A stretch of 42,411 nucleotides of DNA from Candidatus Eiseniibacteriota bacterium (lineage in GTDB: Bacteria; Joyebacterota; Joyebacteria; Joyebacterales; Joyebacteraceae): positions 1 through 42,411 of the forward strand of contig DAOWCM010000002.1 of NCBI GenBank assembly GCA_030639555.1. Reading direction: 5' to 3'. The position numbers and the translations under genes were made by a program. This document shows, piece by piece, positions 25,029 through 31,685 of the stretch; position 1 is the stretch's first letter, and the number at the start of each line of letters is the position of its first letter. A model generated the notes under the pieces. The model was not told the DNA's origin. It made no database searches and worked only from the letters and a program-made list of their open reading frames with translations.

Positions 25029-25965
25029 CCTCTTCGGCCTCCTCGCGGAAATAGGCGTACGTCGGCACGCTGGACCACTGGATCTCGAGCGGGTAGCCGG
25101 GCCATACGTTCGCATCGCAGCACGCGCCGTATTCCGTCGCCAGCCGCTCCAGCTCCCGTTCGGCCATGCGCACGGCCGAGTCCTCGATCTCGTAGACGGC
25201 CGCCTCGAAGGGCGGGGTGTTCTCGATCACGAGAAACAGGTAGTGACTGTAGAGATCGCCCCCGTGGTGCTCGTGGATCGCGAGCCCGCCCCGCATGTAC
25301 AACTCCCGCTGACGGTGGTACCCGTAGTCGTAGGTCGCCCGCTCCCAGGCGTCTTTAGAGGCCGAGCGGGCGGTCTTGAGATCCGCCATCACGCCGCCCT
25401 TGCACAGCATATCGGGGCGGATCCGGCACCGAAGCTCTCCCCATGGCCCATCGACCCACAGCCCCGTGACCTCGGTCTCAACGACGCTCGTCGCGATGTC
25501 CCGTGCTACGCCGCCCCGGGCGTGGATCATGTCGCGGATCGTCATGCACGCGAATAGGTCGTCGGGCCGTAGCGGCTCGCGACCGGCAGCGCGCATCTCG
25601 GCGACCCGCCCTTTGTAGTCCTTCGTGTTCCGCCATCCCTGAGGGTGCCCGCCCACGCCCGGCTTCTCGGGGTCCGGGCCGTAGCGGCTTTCGAACGCCT
25701 CGCTCTCGCCGACGGCGCAGTGGATGGCCGATCCGAGCGTCTTGGCCGCCGACGGCTTCTCCTCGTCCGGATGCGTCATCTGCCAGCGGCAGTACGCGGC
25801 CGTCCGTCGCATGTCGCGGGCCCGCGAGTTCGTGAAGCCGGAGAGCTTGTGGTACAACCGCTCGTCGATTCCGCGGTGCCACCCGGCCTCCCACAGAAAC
25901 TCCCACCCGCCACCGGCCGCATCGAGCAGCCCGTCGATCGCCTGTCCCTCCGGTACGTCCGTCAT
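25018..25965 (-). CDS. PD-(D/E)XK exonuclease (RecE/lambda exonuclease-type)
   Basis: 315 residues. Nuclease-family landmarks in order: GSAIHCAVGE (78-87, with H82), E164 in SVVETEVTG, D185 in CRIRPDMLCKG, D195-x-K197 in VMADLKTA, and QR in YHRQRELY (about 216-223). This resembles the DUF3799/RecE-like group that resects DNA ends to give 3' tails for the annealing protein encoded next (11-nt overlap). AGAGGAGA precedes the ATG. It is the first gene after the structured non-coding region 25966-26303. Confidence 0.8.
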   Translation of the reverse strand: MTDVPEGQAIDGLLDAAGGGWEFLWEAGWHRGIDERLYHKLSGFTNSRARDMRRTAAYCRWQMTHPDEEKPSAAKTLGSAIHCAVGESEAFESRYGPDPEKPGVGGHPQGWRNTKDYKGRVAEMRAAGREPLRPDDLFACMTIRDMIHARGGVARDIATSVVETEVTGLWVDGPWGELRCRIRPDMLCKGGVMADLKTARSASKDAWERATYDYGYHRQRELYMRGGLAIHEHHGGDLYSHYLFLVIENTPPFEAAVYEIEDSAVRMAERELERLATEYGACCDANVWPGYPLEIQWSSVPTYAYFREEAEEDAD

Positions 25966-26303
25966 CCCTTATCTCCTCTGGTGTATTGGTTGCCGATCAA
26001 CCGTCCCCGAAGCTCCTCAACCCCGGTTCTCGACTGCTCTCTTCCCGGAGTCGATAGCAGTGGGCACTTCGGGGACGCTTGATCGATAACCTCCAAGAGG
26101 CCGCGCGGCGGAGGACCAGTCCCGCCGCGCGGCCAGCGTGCGCGCACCGATAGAAATCGGGGAGCACATACGCGCACGCGAAGATCGAAAAGGGGGCGAC
26201 GTCCCGCACACAGATGCGTATCGTATCCCGAGGGCGCCGCCCCCCGGACCGCGACGGACCCAGCTGCCCGTATGCGCGATCCACTTCCCAACACACTACC
26301 CCC
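25966..26303 (-). promoter_or_regulatory. Non-coding leader of the recombination genes with nested inverted repeats
   Basis: No gene is supported here (reading frames lack plausible starts and composition). It holds two strong dyads. The first pairs 25995-26012 (GATCAACCGTCCCCGAAG) with 26067-26084 at 17 of 18 positions, with smaller nested arms between them (TCGACT/AGTCGA and ACTGCT/AGCAGT). The second is a perfect 13-bp stem, 26099-26111 with 26122-26134 (GGCCGCGCGGCGG), around a 10-nt loop. No T-run follows on either strand. It could be an attenuator or antitermination leader, a replication element, or a protein-binding site. Confidence 0.5.
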
Positions 26304-26519
26304 CTACACTACGTTGACATGCTCCGCCGTCCACCAGCTCTTGACACGGCAACCGTCGCCGCACATATAGTCCACGTACAGTTGCGGAGCTTCGTTGTCG
26401 TAGAACGCGATCCCCCGCACGATCCCGCGCTCATCGGCGCTGATCTGCACGTTGTCGCCGATTCCTATCGGCTTACCGTTCTTGTCTTGGACTGTAACTT
26501 TCTCCTGTGTTGCGTCCAT
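26304..26519 (-). CDS. Small SH3-like hypothetical protein, 71 aa
   Basis: GGAGGAAGGC precedes the ATG. The sequence KVTVQDKNGKPIGIGDNVQI, ERGIVRGI and YDNEAPQLYVDYM looks like a compact beta barrel of the type seen in small phage proteins, with CGDGC near the end. No named family. Probably an early-expressed accessory protein. Confidence 0.6.
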   Translation of the reverse strand: MDATQEKVTVQDKNGKPIGIGDNVQISADERGIVRGIAFYDNEAPQLYVDYMCGDGCRVKSWWTAEHVNVV

Positions 26520-26537
26520 GCCTTCCTCCGTTGGTTG

Positions 26538-26846
26538 TTATCCCCCCGGTGCCGGATTCGTGTCGAAGTAGATAGTCGGCCACCCGGGCACGCTCACTGA
26601 GCGCACTTGATCGCAGCCGTGATCACCAGGAACAGGCTCCCCCAAGCGATCGTCCCTACCACGAGGACCACTATCGCAAGGCCGATCATGGTCCCTGCGT
26701 CGTGCTGCCTCGGCATTCAACTCCCTCCCTCGCTTGATTGCACACTCGATCTCGCAGTCCGCAGGCTCATACCCGATCACCGCGTGGCTGAGCCCAATGA
26801 CCCATCCGATCCCCACGAGCGCGGCCCCCGTGATCCAGCGCCTCAT
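26538..26846 (-). CDS. Small membrane protein, C-terminus uncertain
   Basis: ATG 26846 overlaps the stop of the Cys-rich gene (ATGA), supporting coupled translation. Residues 1-28 are a membrane span (WITGAALVGIGWVIGLSHAV), and then CEIECAIKRGRELNAEAARR. From about residue 50 the frame becomes Arg/Asp-rich and overlaps the 40-aa gene at 26594-26716, so the natural extent is not clear. Part of a pair of overlapping one-span membrane proteins. Confidence 0.5.
   Translation of the reverse strand: MRRWITGAALVGIGWVIGLSHAVIGYEPADCEIECAIKRGRELNAEAARRRDHDRPCDSGPRGRDDRLGEPVPGDHGCDQVRSVSVPGWPTIYFDTNPAPGG
26594..26716 (-). CDS. 40-aa single-span membrane protein
   Basis: GAGGGAGGGAGTTGA precedes the ATG at 26716. 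Product: short polar start, hydrophobic IGLAIVVLVVGTIAWGSLFL and more to the end, closing IKCAQ. The strong ribosome site and clean membrane span support it. It lies in a different frame inside the C-terminal part of the 26846 gene. Function unknown. Confidence 0.55.
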   Translation of the reverse strand: MPRQHDAGTMIGLAIVVLVVGTIAWGSLFLVITAAIKCAQ

Positions 26847-27373
26847 CGTGATGCCCGCCTACAGTGACCCATCTGGTGATACGCCAAGCACACACCAAGC
26901 AGGGCGCCTTGCCGCTGCGCGTCCGAACACCCATTGCTCGAGAAGCAGCAGCTCGCGCACTGTCCGGCGCTCTCCTTGAATGCGATACACCGCCCCTCGC
27001 CTGCGGCCTCGATACTGTCGTCGGTGCAGTCCTCGTCGATGAACACGCACCGCTGGCACTGCTCTGCGGCCTCAGCCCACGGAGGCTCCGGCGGCTCGCC
27101 CTTGGCCCGAAAGAGCTTCTGTACGGCGCCGTAGAACGCCCGATCGATCACGGCCGCGCAGACCGGGCACACGTAGCGCGGCATCCCCCCCTCCGGCGGA
27201 CGCGCCTCGGAGAGCATCCGCGCCGGGCAGCGGTCCAAGCACAGCCCGCATTCGGCGAACGGCTCGGGCGCCCCCGGCGACTCGCATGCCCGCAAGAGCC
27301 ATCCGCGCGCATCCTCATCCCGCCCCGCCCGTAGGCAGTGGTTAGCCTCGTTCACGCACTCAGCGAACGTCAT
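26843..27373 (-). CDS. Cys-rich multi-zinc protein, unknown function
   Basis: 176 residues with many CxxC-type pairs: CGLCLDRC, CPVC, CQRC, CASCC and further single Cys, enough for three or more zinc or cluster sites. An N-terminal helix pair (AECVNEANHCLRAGRDEDAR) resembles a small helical repeat. ACCAGAGGGGAGACGTGGTG precedes the ATG, which overlaps the metallopeptidase stop. No family recognised. Stress-response, nucleic-acid or protein-binding roles are all possible. Confidence 0.65.
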   Translation of the reverse strand: MTFAECVNEANHCLRAGRDEDARGWLLRACESPGAPEPFAECGLCLDRCPARMLSEARPPEGGMPRYVCPVCAAVIDRAFYGAVQKLFRAKGEPPEPPWAEAAEQCQRCVFIDEDCTDDSIEAAGEGRCIAFKESAGQCASCCFSSNGCSDAQRQGALLGVCLAYHQMGHCRRASR

Positions 27374-28008
27374 CACCACGTCTCCCCTCTGGTAGCTTCC
27401 AGACTCGCCGCAAACAGCGCCTCCTCTTTCGCCGCCAGCCGCACCTCGACGCGTCTCTGTGCGAGCATAAACTCGGGCGGCAGTTCGATCCCCTCGCGCC
27501 GGCACCACTCGACCCACCGATCGGCCATGTCCGCCGGCCAGCGCTGGAGGTCCGATCCCGACCAGACGACGCGGCGCCTCCGGAACCGCGCGGCCATCTC
27601 TTGGCGCGCGCCGAACCCGTTCTGCGCCCCAATGAGATGGAGGAACACTTGGACGAACTCCTGCCCGTGGGAGGCGCAGAAGCGCGACCAGCGGCGGCGT
27701 ACCATGATCAGATGCGCGAGCTCGTGGAGTACGATCTGCTCGTGGCGCGCCCAGCGCGGGACGTGGAGGGCGAAGGCGCCTACGGTTCGCGCCCGCCTGG
27801 AGCCACGGCCGTCGTGTACCTCTATCTCCGCCAGATCGAGCAGAGGATGAGGCCGCACGAGCCAGTCCTTCGCCATGACCTCCGTGCAGTACCGCTGGAC
27901 AGCGGCCAGCGACTCGAAGGGACGGCCCTTCTCGCCGTCGTCCTCGGCGTCGTAGACGCGCTCCTTCTGCCAATCGCGTAGGGGCTTGACGCCATTCGGG
28001 AGCGTCAT
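27373..28008 (-). CDS. Putative zinc metallopeptidase (HExxH)
   Basis: 211 residues, ATG 28008 with AGGAAG 8 nt before. A zincin motif VLHELAHLIM lies at 93-102 with a further His at SHGQEF (H114), as in SprT-like or related metallopeptidases. A 60-residue lead with DWLVRPHPLLDLAEIEVHDG precedes the active site. Arg/Trp-rich C-terminal sequence follows, ending LAAKEEALFAASLEATRGE. It might cleave host factors or DNA-protein crosslinks, but the substrate is unknown. Overlaps the HNH-like gene stop. Confidence 0.65.
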   Translation of the reverse strand: MTLPNGVKPLRDWQKERVYDAEDDGEKGRPFESLAAVQRYCTEVMAKDWLVRPHPLLDLAEIEVHDGRGSRRARTVGAFALHVPRWARHEQIVLHELAHLIMVRRRWSRFCASHGQEFVQVFLHLIGAQNGFGARQEMAARFRRRRVVWSGSDLQRWPADMADRWVEWCRREGIELPPEFMLAQRRVEVRLAAKEEALFAASLEATRGETW

Positions 28009-28355
28009 CGCTGCTTCCTTTCGGCGGCATGCCACGTGTAGTGGCATTTCGGACACAGCCACTCAACATCGAGTAGATGCTCCGGCGTATAGCTGCGGTG
28101 ATGCCCGTGAATCCGGCTCCGGGCCGGCTGTCCGCAGTTTTCACACAGCTCAGGGCGGATCAGCGTACCCGCCCGAACCGCACTGTGAACCGCGTATGCG
28201 GCTCGCGCGCGCTTGGCCCGGCTCGCGAGCACCCGCTGATCGATGCATTCTTGACAGAAACGCGCCTGCGGGGTGTGGGTCCCCCATCGGCCACACGATT
28301 CACAGTGGCGCCCTGCCCAGTTCCCGCTCTCCAATTGTCCGATCTCCGTCGCCAT
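28005..28355 (-). CDS. HNH-like zinc-finger protein; first gene of leftward unit, probably leaderless
   Basis: 116 residues with CESC, CQEC, CENC and CPKC pairs. The C-terminal half has a GHHRSY...CPKCH..WH pattern (about 83-110), resembling HNH endonucleases with structural zinc ribbons. The ATG at 28355 lies 7 nt from a TATATT box and has no ribosome site, so the transcript would begin at or near the ATG. Function may be a nuclease or a DNA-binding early protein. It is divergent from the repressor-like gene. Confidence 0.65.
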   Translation of the reverse strand: MATEIGQLESGNWAGRHCESCGRWGTHTPQARFCQECIDQRVLASRAKRARAAYAVHSAVRAGTLIRPELCENCGQPARSRIHGHHRSYTPEHLLDVEWLCPKCHYTWHAAERKQR

Positions 28356-28390
28356 GTGCGGAAATATACCATCACCTTCGGACAGCGCAA
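28356..28390 (-). promoter_or_regulatory. Leftward early promoter
   Basis: On the minus strand: TTGCGC at 28390-28385, 16-nt spacer, TATATT at 28368-28363, 7 nt (TCCGCAC), then ATG 28355. It mirrors the rightward promoter at 28436-28470. Confidence 0.6.
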
Positions 28391-28435
28391 GGCAAATCTT
28401 GACCGGATTGTGCGAAATTCTTACGGCGGATCCTG
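28391..28435. promoter_or_regulatory. Candidate operator region between divergent promoters
   Basis: The 45 bases between the two -35 boxes include GGCAAATC...GATTGTGC (an imperfect dyad around 28391-28414) and AT-richer sequence than the flanks. This is where an XRE-family repressor encoded next door would be expected to bind. No exact repeated operator set could be picked out by eye. Confidence 0.35.
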
Positions 28436-28470
28436 TTGCGTGGCTTCTCATCCGGTGTATAATCCCGCAC
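28436..28470 (+). promoter_or_regulatory. Rightward early promoter
   Basis: TTGCGT at 28436-28441, 16-nt spacer, perfect TATAAT at 28458-28463, 7 nt (CCCGCAC), then ATG 28471. No ribosome site precedes the ATG, so the repressor-like mRNA should be leaderless. The -10/start blocks of the two promoters form an inverted repeat (28356-28370 with 28456-28470, 12 of 15 paired). Confidence 0.7.
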
Positions 28471-28689
28471 ATGACGTCTCGGGAAGCGGTGAAGCAAATC
28501 AGAGAGGCTGCCGACCTGACGCAAGATGCGTTCGGAGCGAGCATCGATATCAGCGGTCGGCGTGTGTGCCACGTGGAACGTGAGGGCGGCACCTTCCGCC
28601 CGGCGGTACTCGTGAAGCTCTGCGAGAAATACCGAAAGGAAATGGCGTCCCTTGGGATTACTCCGCTCGACTTCTATCGATCAGACTGA
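28471..28689 (+). CDS. XRE-family HTH regulator (Cro/CI-like)
   Basis: 72 residues. A helix-turn-helix of XRE type at about 14-42 (AADLTQDAFGASIDISGRRV), followed by a helical tail (LVKLCEKYRKEMASLG). The small size suggests a Cro-like single-domain protein. It is the first gene of the rightward unit and sits 7 nt behind a TATAAT, so it is predicted to be translated from a leaderless mRNA and to control both early promoters. Confidence 0.8.
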   Translation: MTSREAVKQIREAADLTQDAFGASIDISGRRVCHVEREGGTFRPAVLVKLCEKYRKEMASLGITPLDFYRSD

Positions 28690-28821
28690 TATGCGCGAAG
28701 ACGCTGGAGAATCCGAGCAGGGCCTCTCGCTGCGCGACTTCGTGACGGCGCCACGACCGGGCCGCCTATGATCCACGTCATATAGCCGGGTCCGAGGGCC
28801 CAATACTAAGAAGGGGATCAC

Positions 28822-29241
28822 ATGGGGATTTCTTCGTTGGAGGATGTCCGCAAGTTCGAGCAGCCATTGCGCTGTGAGCTCACCGATGGGGAGGTCGCGC
28901 ACCACGCCTCCGAGGCCGCCGAGAAGCGGCAGCAGTGGAAGCGGCACACGCTCAGGGCGAAGGAGGCGGCGAAGAGCGCGAAGATCGAGATCGAAGGACT
29001 CGATCGGGAGATCAGCATCCACCTCCAGCGGGTCCGGGACCGCTGGGAGTACCGCGACGTCCCGTGCGAGGAGTGGTACGACCGCGAGGCCCGCGAGGTT
29101 GTGATCATCCGCACCGATACCGGGGTGGCCACCGACAGTCGCCCGGTGACCGACGAGGAGCGGCAGGGCCGCATCCCGGTCGCCACGGGCCCGCCGGCCC
29201 CGGATCAGGACGCGATCGATCGAAAGCCCGCCGGCTCGTAG
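28822..29241 (+). CDS. Hypothetical coiled-coil protein
   Basis: 139 residues with GAAGGGG before the ATG. A central long charged helix (EVAHHASEAAEKRQQWKRHT, AAKSAKIEIEGLDREISIHL) is followed by YRDVPCEEWYDREAREVVII and a Pro-rich end. Found immediately before the replication initiator. Early accessory function likely. No family recognised. Confidence 0.65.
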   Translation: MGISSLEDVRKFEQPLRCELTDGEVAHHASEAAEKRQQWKRHTLRAKEAAKSAKIEIEGLDREISIHLQRVRDRWEYRDVPCEEWYDREAREVVIIRTDTGVATDSRPVTDEERQGRIPVATGPPAPDQDAIDRKPAGS

Positions 29242-29278
29242 GGCCGGGCCCACCAAAGACGTAGAGGGGGGTGGGCGA

Positions 29279-30184
29279 TTGGCAACGCCCCGGAAGCGCT
29301 ACTACCGCCAGCCCGACTCGCTGCTGCGCGAGCCGTGGCCGCGCGACGTCAAGCTCGTCTCCGTCCTACTCCAGTGCCACATGAACACGCGGCGCGCCCG
29401 CGATGGGATTCCCGACGCCGAGTCCGGCCGGGTCGTCCTCTCGCCGGCCGATCTGAAGGCCATCACGGGCAAGTCCTGGCTCAGTTCGGGTCGAAAGTTG
29501 CTCGAAACTTGGTCGAAACTTGTCACAGTTTCACTCAAGTTTGATCGAGAATTTACCGAAGTTGACTGGCCTAAGTGGCCGGAATACCAGACTTACCATG
29601 CCCGAAACTCGGCCCGAGTTGAGCCCCCCCCGGCTCCGGTCTCCGACTCCGTAAAGAACAAGGGAAAAGCAACCCTGGGGGAGACGAAGAAACGGAGGTC
29701 CCCGAAGCCCCCCACGGCGGACGGCTACGCCGCCGCTGACATGCTGGGAGCGAAGCTCACGGAGCGCCACCCCGGGACTTCAGTGCGCCGCACGGCATGG
29801 GCCCGAGAGGCAGACAAGATCGACGCGCCGCACGTCGAGATCCTCGCGACCATCGAGTGGCTCTTCTCGACCCGGAACACGAACGCCGAGTACCCGTTCG
29901 TCGTCGCCAGTGGCAAGGCGCTCCGCGACAAGTGGCCGAATATCCGCGAGCGCATGGGCAAGGGAAAGAAGCCCCGGAGCCAAGCTACACCAGCCGCGCC
30001 GAGCTTCGAGCAGCCGGAAGGACCGGCCGCTACACCCGCGGAGATCCGCGCGAACCACAAGGCCGAGCTCGCGGGCCTCGATCATTTGGTCGCCAGCGGT
30101 ACGAAGCTGACGCCCTATCAAGTCAACCGACTACGCTCGCTGCGCAAGATGCTCGGCGAGAAACCAGAGGGAGAATCCACATGA
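29279..30184 (+). CDS. Lambda O-like replication initiator
   Basis: 301 residues from TTG 29279 (GAGGGGGGTGGGCGA before it). The N-terminal 110 residues form a winged-helix-type block (DSLLREPWPRDVKLVSVLLQ, VVLSPADLKAITGKSW, WPKWPEYQTYHARNSARV) as in phage replisome-organiser proteins. A Pro/Lys linker follows, then a helical C-terminal half (APHVEILATIEWLFSTRNTN, LTPYQVNRLRSLRKML) likely to recruit a helicase or loader. Three iterons lie inside the gene, as in lambda O. No DnaC/P-like loader or helicase gene follows, so host helicase loading is implied. Confidence 0.75.
   Translation: MATPRKRYYRQPDSLLREPWPRDVKLVSVLLQCHMNTRRARDGIPDAESGRVVLSPADLKAITGKSWLSSGRKLLETWSKLVTVSLKFDREFTEVDWPKWPEYQTYHARNSARVEPPPAPVSDSVKNKGKATLGETKKRRSPKPPTADGYAAADMLGAKLTERHPGTSVRRTAWAREADKIDAPHVEILATIEWLFSTRNTNAEYPFVVASGKALRDKWPNIRERMGKGKKPRSQATPAAPSFEQPEGPAATPAEIRANHKAELAGLDHLVASGTKLTPYQVNRLRSLRKMLGEKPEGEST
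29491..29544. repeat. Iterons inside the O-like gene, candidate replication origin
   Basis: Three adjacent 11-bp direct repeats: TCGAAAGTTGC (29491-29501), TCGAAACTTGG (29502-29512) and TCGAAACTTGT (29513-29523). An inverted copy, CAAGTTTGA, lies at 29536-29544. The following stretch to about 29570 (TGATCGAGAATTTACCGAAG) is AT-rich compared with its surroundings. This is the layout of lambda-type origins within the initiator gene. Confidence 0.7.
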
Positions 30185-30486
30185 CGGGACAAAGCTCACC
30201 GGGAGCGAAGATCACAGCTACGCGCTTCCGATGCTTTAATTGCGAGGCGCCAACCTACTCCGCACACCCAGATCGACTTCCGCGCTTCATTGGAACCGAC
30301 GAGATCACGCGCACCGACACGGGGGTGCTCCTCATGCACCTCGAAGAGGACGAGCAGACGCTCGGCGAATGGAGCGCGGTCGGTGACGCCGGCCCCGACG
30401 CCCGACCCGACTTCGCTCGGATCCTCGAGCACCTCGAGAAAGCCCGCCAGACGATCCGCACCCTACTCGGAGACGCGCCGCTATGA
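30181..30486 (+). CDS. Hypothetical protein with CxxC, 101 aa
   Basis: ATG 30181 overlaps the initiator stop (ATGA). CFNC near residue 18-21 with a beta-rich middle (TGVLLMHLEEDEQTLGEWSA) and a helical acidic end (FARILEHLEKARQTIRTLLG). Could be a small single zinc-ribbon accessory protein. No family recognised. Confidence 0.6.
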   Translation: MTGQSSPGAKITATRFRCFNCEAPTYSAHPDRLPRFIGTDEITRTDTGVLLMHLEEDEQTLGEWSAVGDAGPDARPDFARILEHLEKARQTIRTLLGDAPL

Positions 30487-30962
30487 CGGCCCCGGCGCCC
30501 GAGATCTGGAACGACAAGCGGGGTTACTTCGAGAGCACGACCGAGCAGTACACGGACCGGACCTGGAAGGGCGGAAAGCCTCCACCCGACCTATCGCGGA
30601 TCCGAAAGCCCACGCGCGGCCACAAGTTCGGCCCGTACCTGATCTGTGAGTGCGGCCGCTCGTGGTTCGATGACCAAGCCGAGCCCGTACGCTGCGGATA
30701 CCAGTGGGGGCAGAACTGCGAGCGGGAGGAATCGATCTCGGCGCTCTGCCGCCAGCAGGGGATCACGCGCGGCCGGATCGCGCAGGCATCGGGTGTCTCG
30801 ACCCGCCTCGTTCAACTCGTGTTCGCAGGCGCCGATTCATCAGCCAACCGCGTCGCGGCCGAGACCGTCGCTCGCGTCCTCGAAACTGCCGTCACGCTAC
30901 TCTACGAGGCGGGCGTAGAGGTGCCCCGCAATGGGAATGCCGAAGTACAAGCGGTCGGTTGA
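30483..30962 (+). CDS. Zinc-ribbon plus HTH protein
   Basis: 159 residues. CECG...CGYQWGQNC (about 55-76) suggests a zinc site. Residues about 85-115 (CRQQGITRGRIAQASGVSTR, LVQLVFAGAD) read as an HTH. The C-terminus is helical (VAAETVARVLETAVTLLYEA). It may be a second DNA-binding regulator of the rightward genes. It overlaps both neighbours. Confidence 0.6.
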   Translation: MTAPAPEIWNDKRGYFESTTEQYTDRTWKGGKPPPDLSRIRKPTRGHKFGPYLICECGRSWFDDQAEPVRCGYQWGQNCEREESISALCRQQGITRGRIAQASGVSTRLVQLVFAGADSSANRVAAETVARVLETAVTLLYEAGVEVPRNGNAEVQAVG

Positions 30963-31224
30963 CAAGAACCAGAAGGAGATCGTCCGGCGGCTGAACCGCG
31001 TGCCGGGTGTCGTGGCGATCGTAATCAGCCAACCCCTCGATCTCCTCGTCGGATGGCGAGGCGTCAACTACCTGATCGAGATCAAGAATCCCGACGAGTA
31101 TTGGGAGTACACGGACGCCCAGATCCACTTCCGGACCCACTGGACCGGGCAGTTCGCGACCTGCACGGACTTCGAACAGATCCTCGAGCTACTCGGGATC
31201 ACACCACCACAGGAGGGAACATGA
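30931..31224 (+). CDS. VRR-NUC-type nuclease / resolvase-like protein
   Basis: 97 residues. NQKEIVRRLNRVPGVVAIVI (E16), PLDLLVGWRGVNYLIEIKNP (D37; E50-x-K52) and FRTHWTGQF give the small PD-(D/E)XK arrangement of VRR-NUC nucleases, which act on branched DNA. The length fits a stand-alone domain. It starts inside the previous gene. It probably resolves junctions before packaging, in keeping with the recombination module on the other strand. Confidence 0.75.
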   Translation: MGMPKYKRSVDKNQKEIVRRLNRVPGVVAIVISQPLDLLVGWRGVNYLIEIKNPDEYWEYTDAQIHFRTHWTGQFATCTDFEQILELLGITPPQEGT

Positions 31225-31388
31225 TCGAAGACGTGAGAATCTCGAAGCTTCACGACCTCAGCGGGCAGTGGCTCGTGTCGATGTGGCGAGGAAAGCAAAT
31301 CGAAAAGCTCTATTTCCGGACGCGGGCGGCGGCCCTCAAGGTGCTGCGCCAGATCACGCGCGAGATGGGCGACGAGCCCGAGGACTGA
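31221..31388 (+). CDS. Hypothetical protein, 55 aa
   Basis: ATG overlaps the nuclease stop, with AGGAGGGAAC ahead. A compact beta-plus-helix sequence (KLHDLSGQWLVSMWRGKQIE, AALKVLRQITREMG). No family recognised. It is the last gene before the structured region at 31389-31685. Confidence 0.6.
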   Translation: MIEDVRISKLHDLSGQWLVSMWRGKQIEKLYFRTRAAALKVLRQITREMGDEPED

Positions 31389-31517
31389 TCCCCGGTAATC
31401 CCCCCGACATCTGAGAAATACCGGGGGTCCTTAACGTGTGGATTCTGTGAAGGTTTTTGCTGTCTGTCAGTGAGACCCCCGGTATCTCGAAGGTCAAGTG
31501 GGGAAAATACCGGGGGT
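31389..31517. promoter_or_regulatory. Repeat cluster able to form alternative hairpins, early/late boundary
   Basis: Four copies of an ATACCGGGGGT-type word: inverted TCCCCGGTAAT (31389-31399), direct (31418-31428), inverted ACCCCCGGTAT (31475-31485) and direct (31507-31517). The third can pair with the second (12-13 bp, 46-nt loop) or with the fourth (11 bp, 21-nt loop), but not both. They lie between the early genes and the late structural genes. Candidate attenuator/antiterminator or protein-binding sites. Confidence 0.6.
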
Positions 31518-31685
31518 TTCGGTCTGATCCCTGCGTATTTATTCCCCCACACTCTGCGTTTCCTGTACAAGTTCGCGAGAATCTGTATCCTCCTCACACG
31601 AGATCCCCTCTGGTAGGCCCCGGGGGAGCGTACCTGACCGCCCTCCGGGGTCATCTGGCGGGGCCACGCACAGGAGGGGGACGCC
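31518..31685 (+). promoter_or_regulatory. Leader before the late genes, no gene seen
   Basis: No open frame with a start is supported. It includes TATTTATT (about 31548) that could be a weak -10 box, CCCTCTGGT at about 31603, and GC-rich inverted segments. It ends in CAGGAGGGGGACGCC just before the ATG at 31686. A late promoter is expected in or near this stretch, but I cannot fix it. Confidence 0.35.

Noticed and set aside
25962..26296. Two minus-strand open frames of about 100 aa
   Set aside because: No ribosome site or plausible protein character; the region is better explained by structured non-coding DNA.
26342..26372. Plus-strand promoter TTGACA ... TATAGT (spacing 19)
   Set aside because: It lies antisense inside a minus-strand gene, the spacing is poor and no plus-strand gene follows.
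28691..28771. 26-aa open frame after the repressor gene
   Set aside because: No ribosome site and no recognisable protein features; 28690-28821 otherwise holds nothing I can support.
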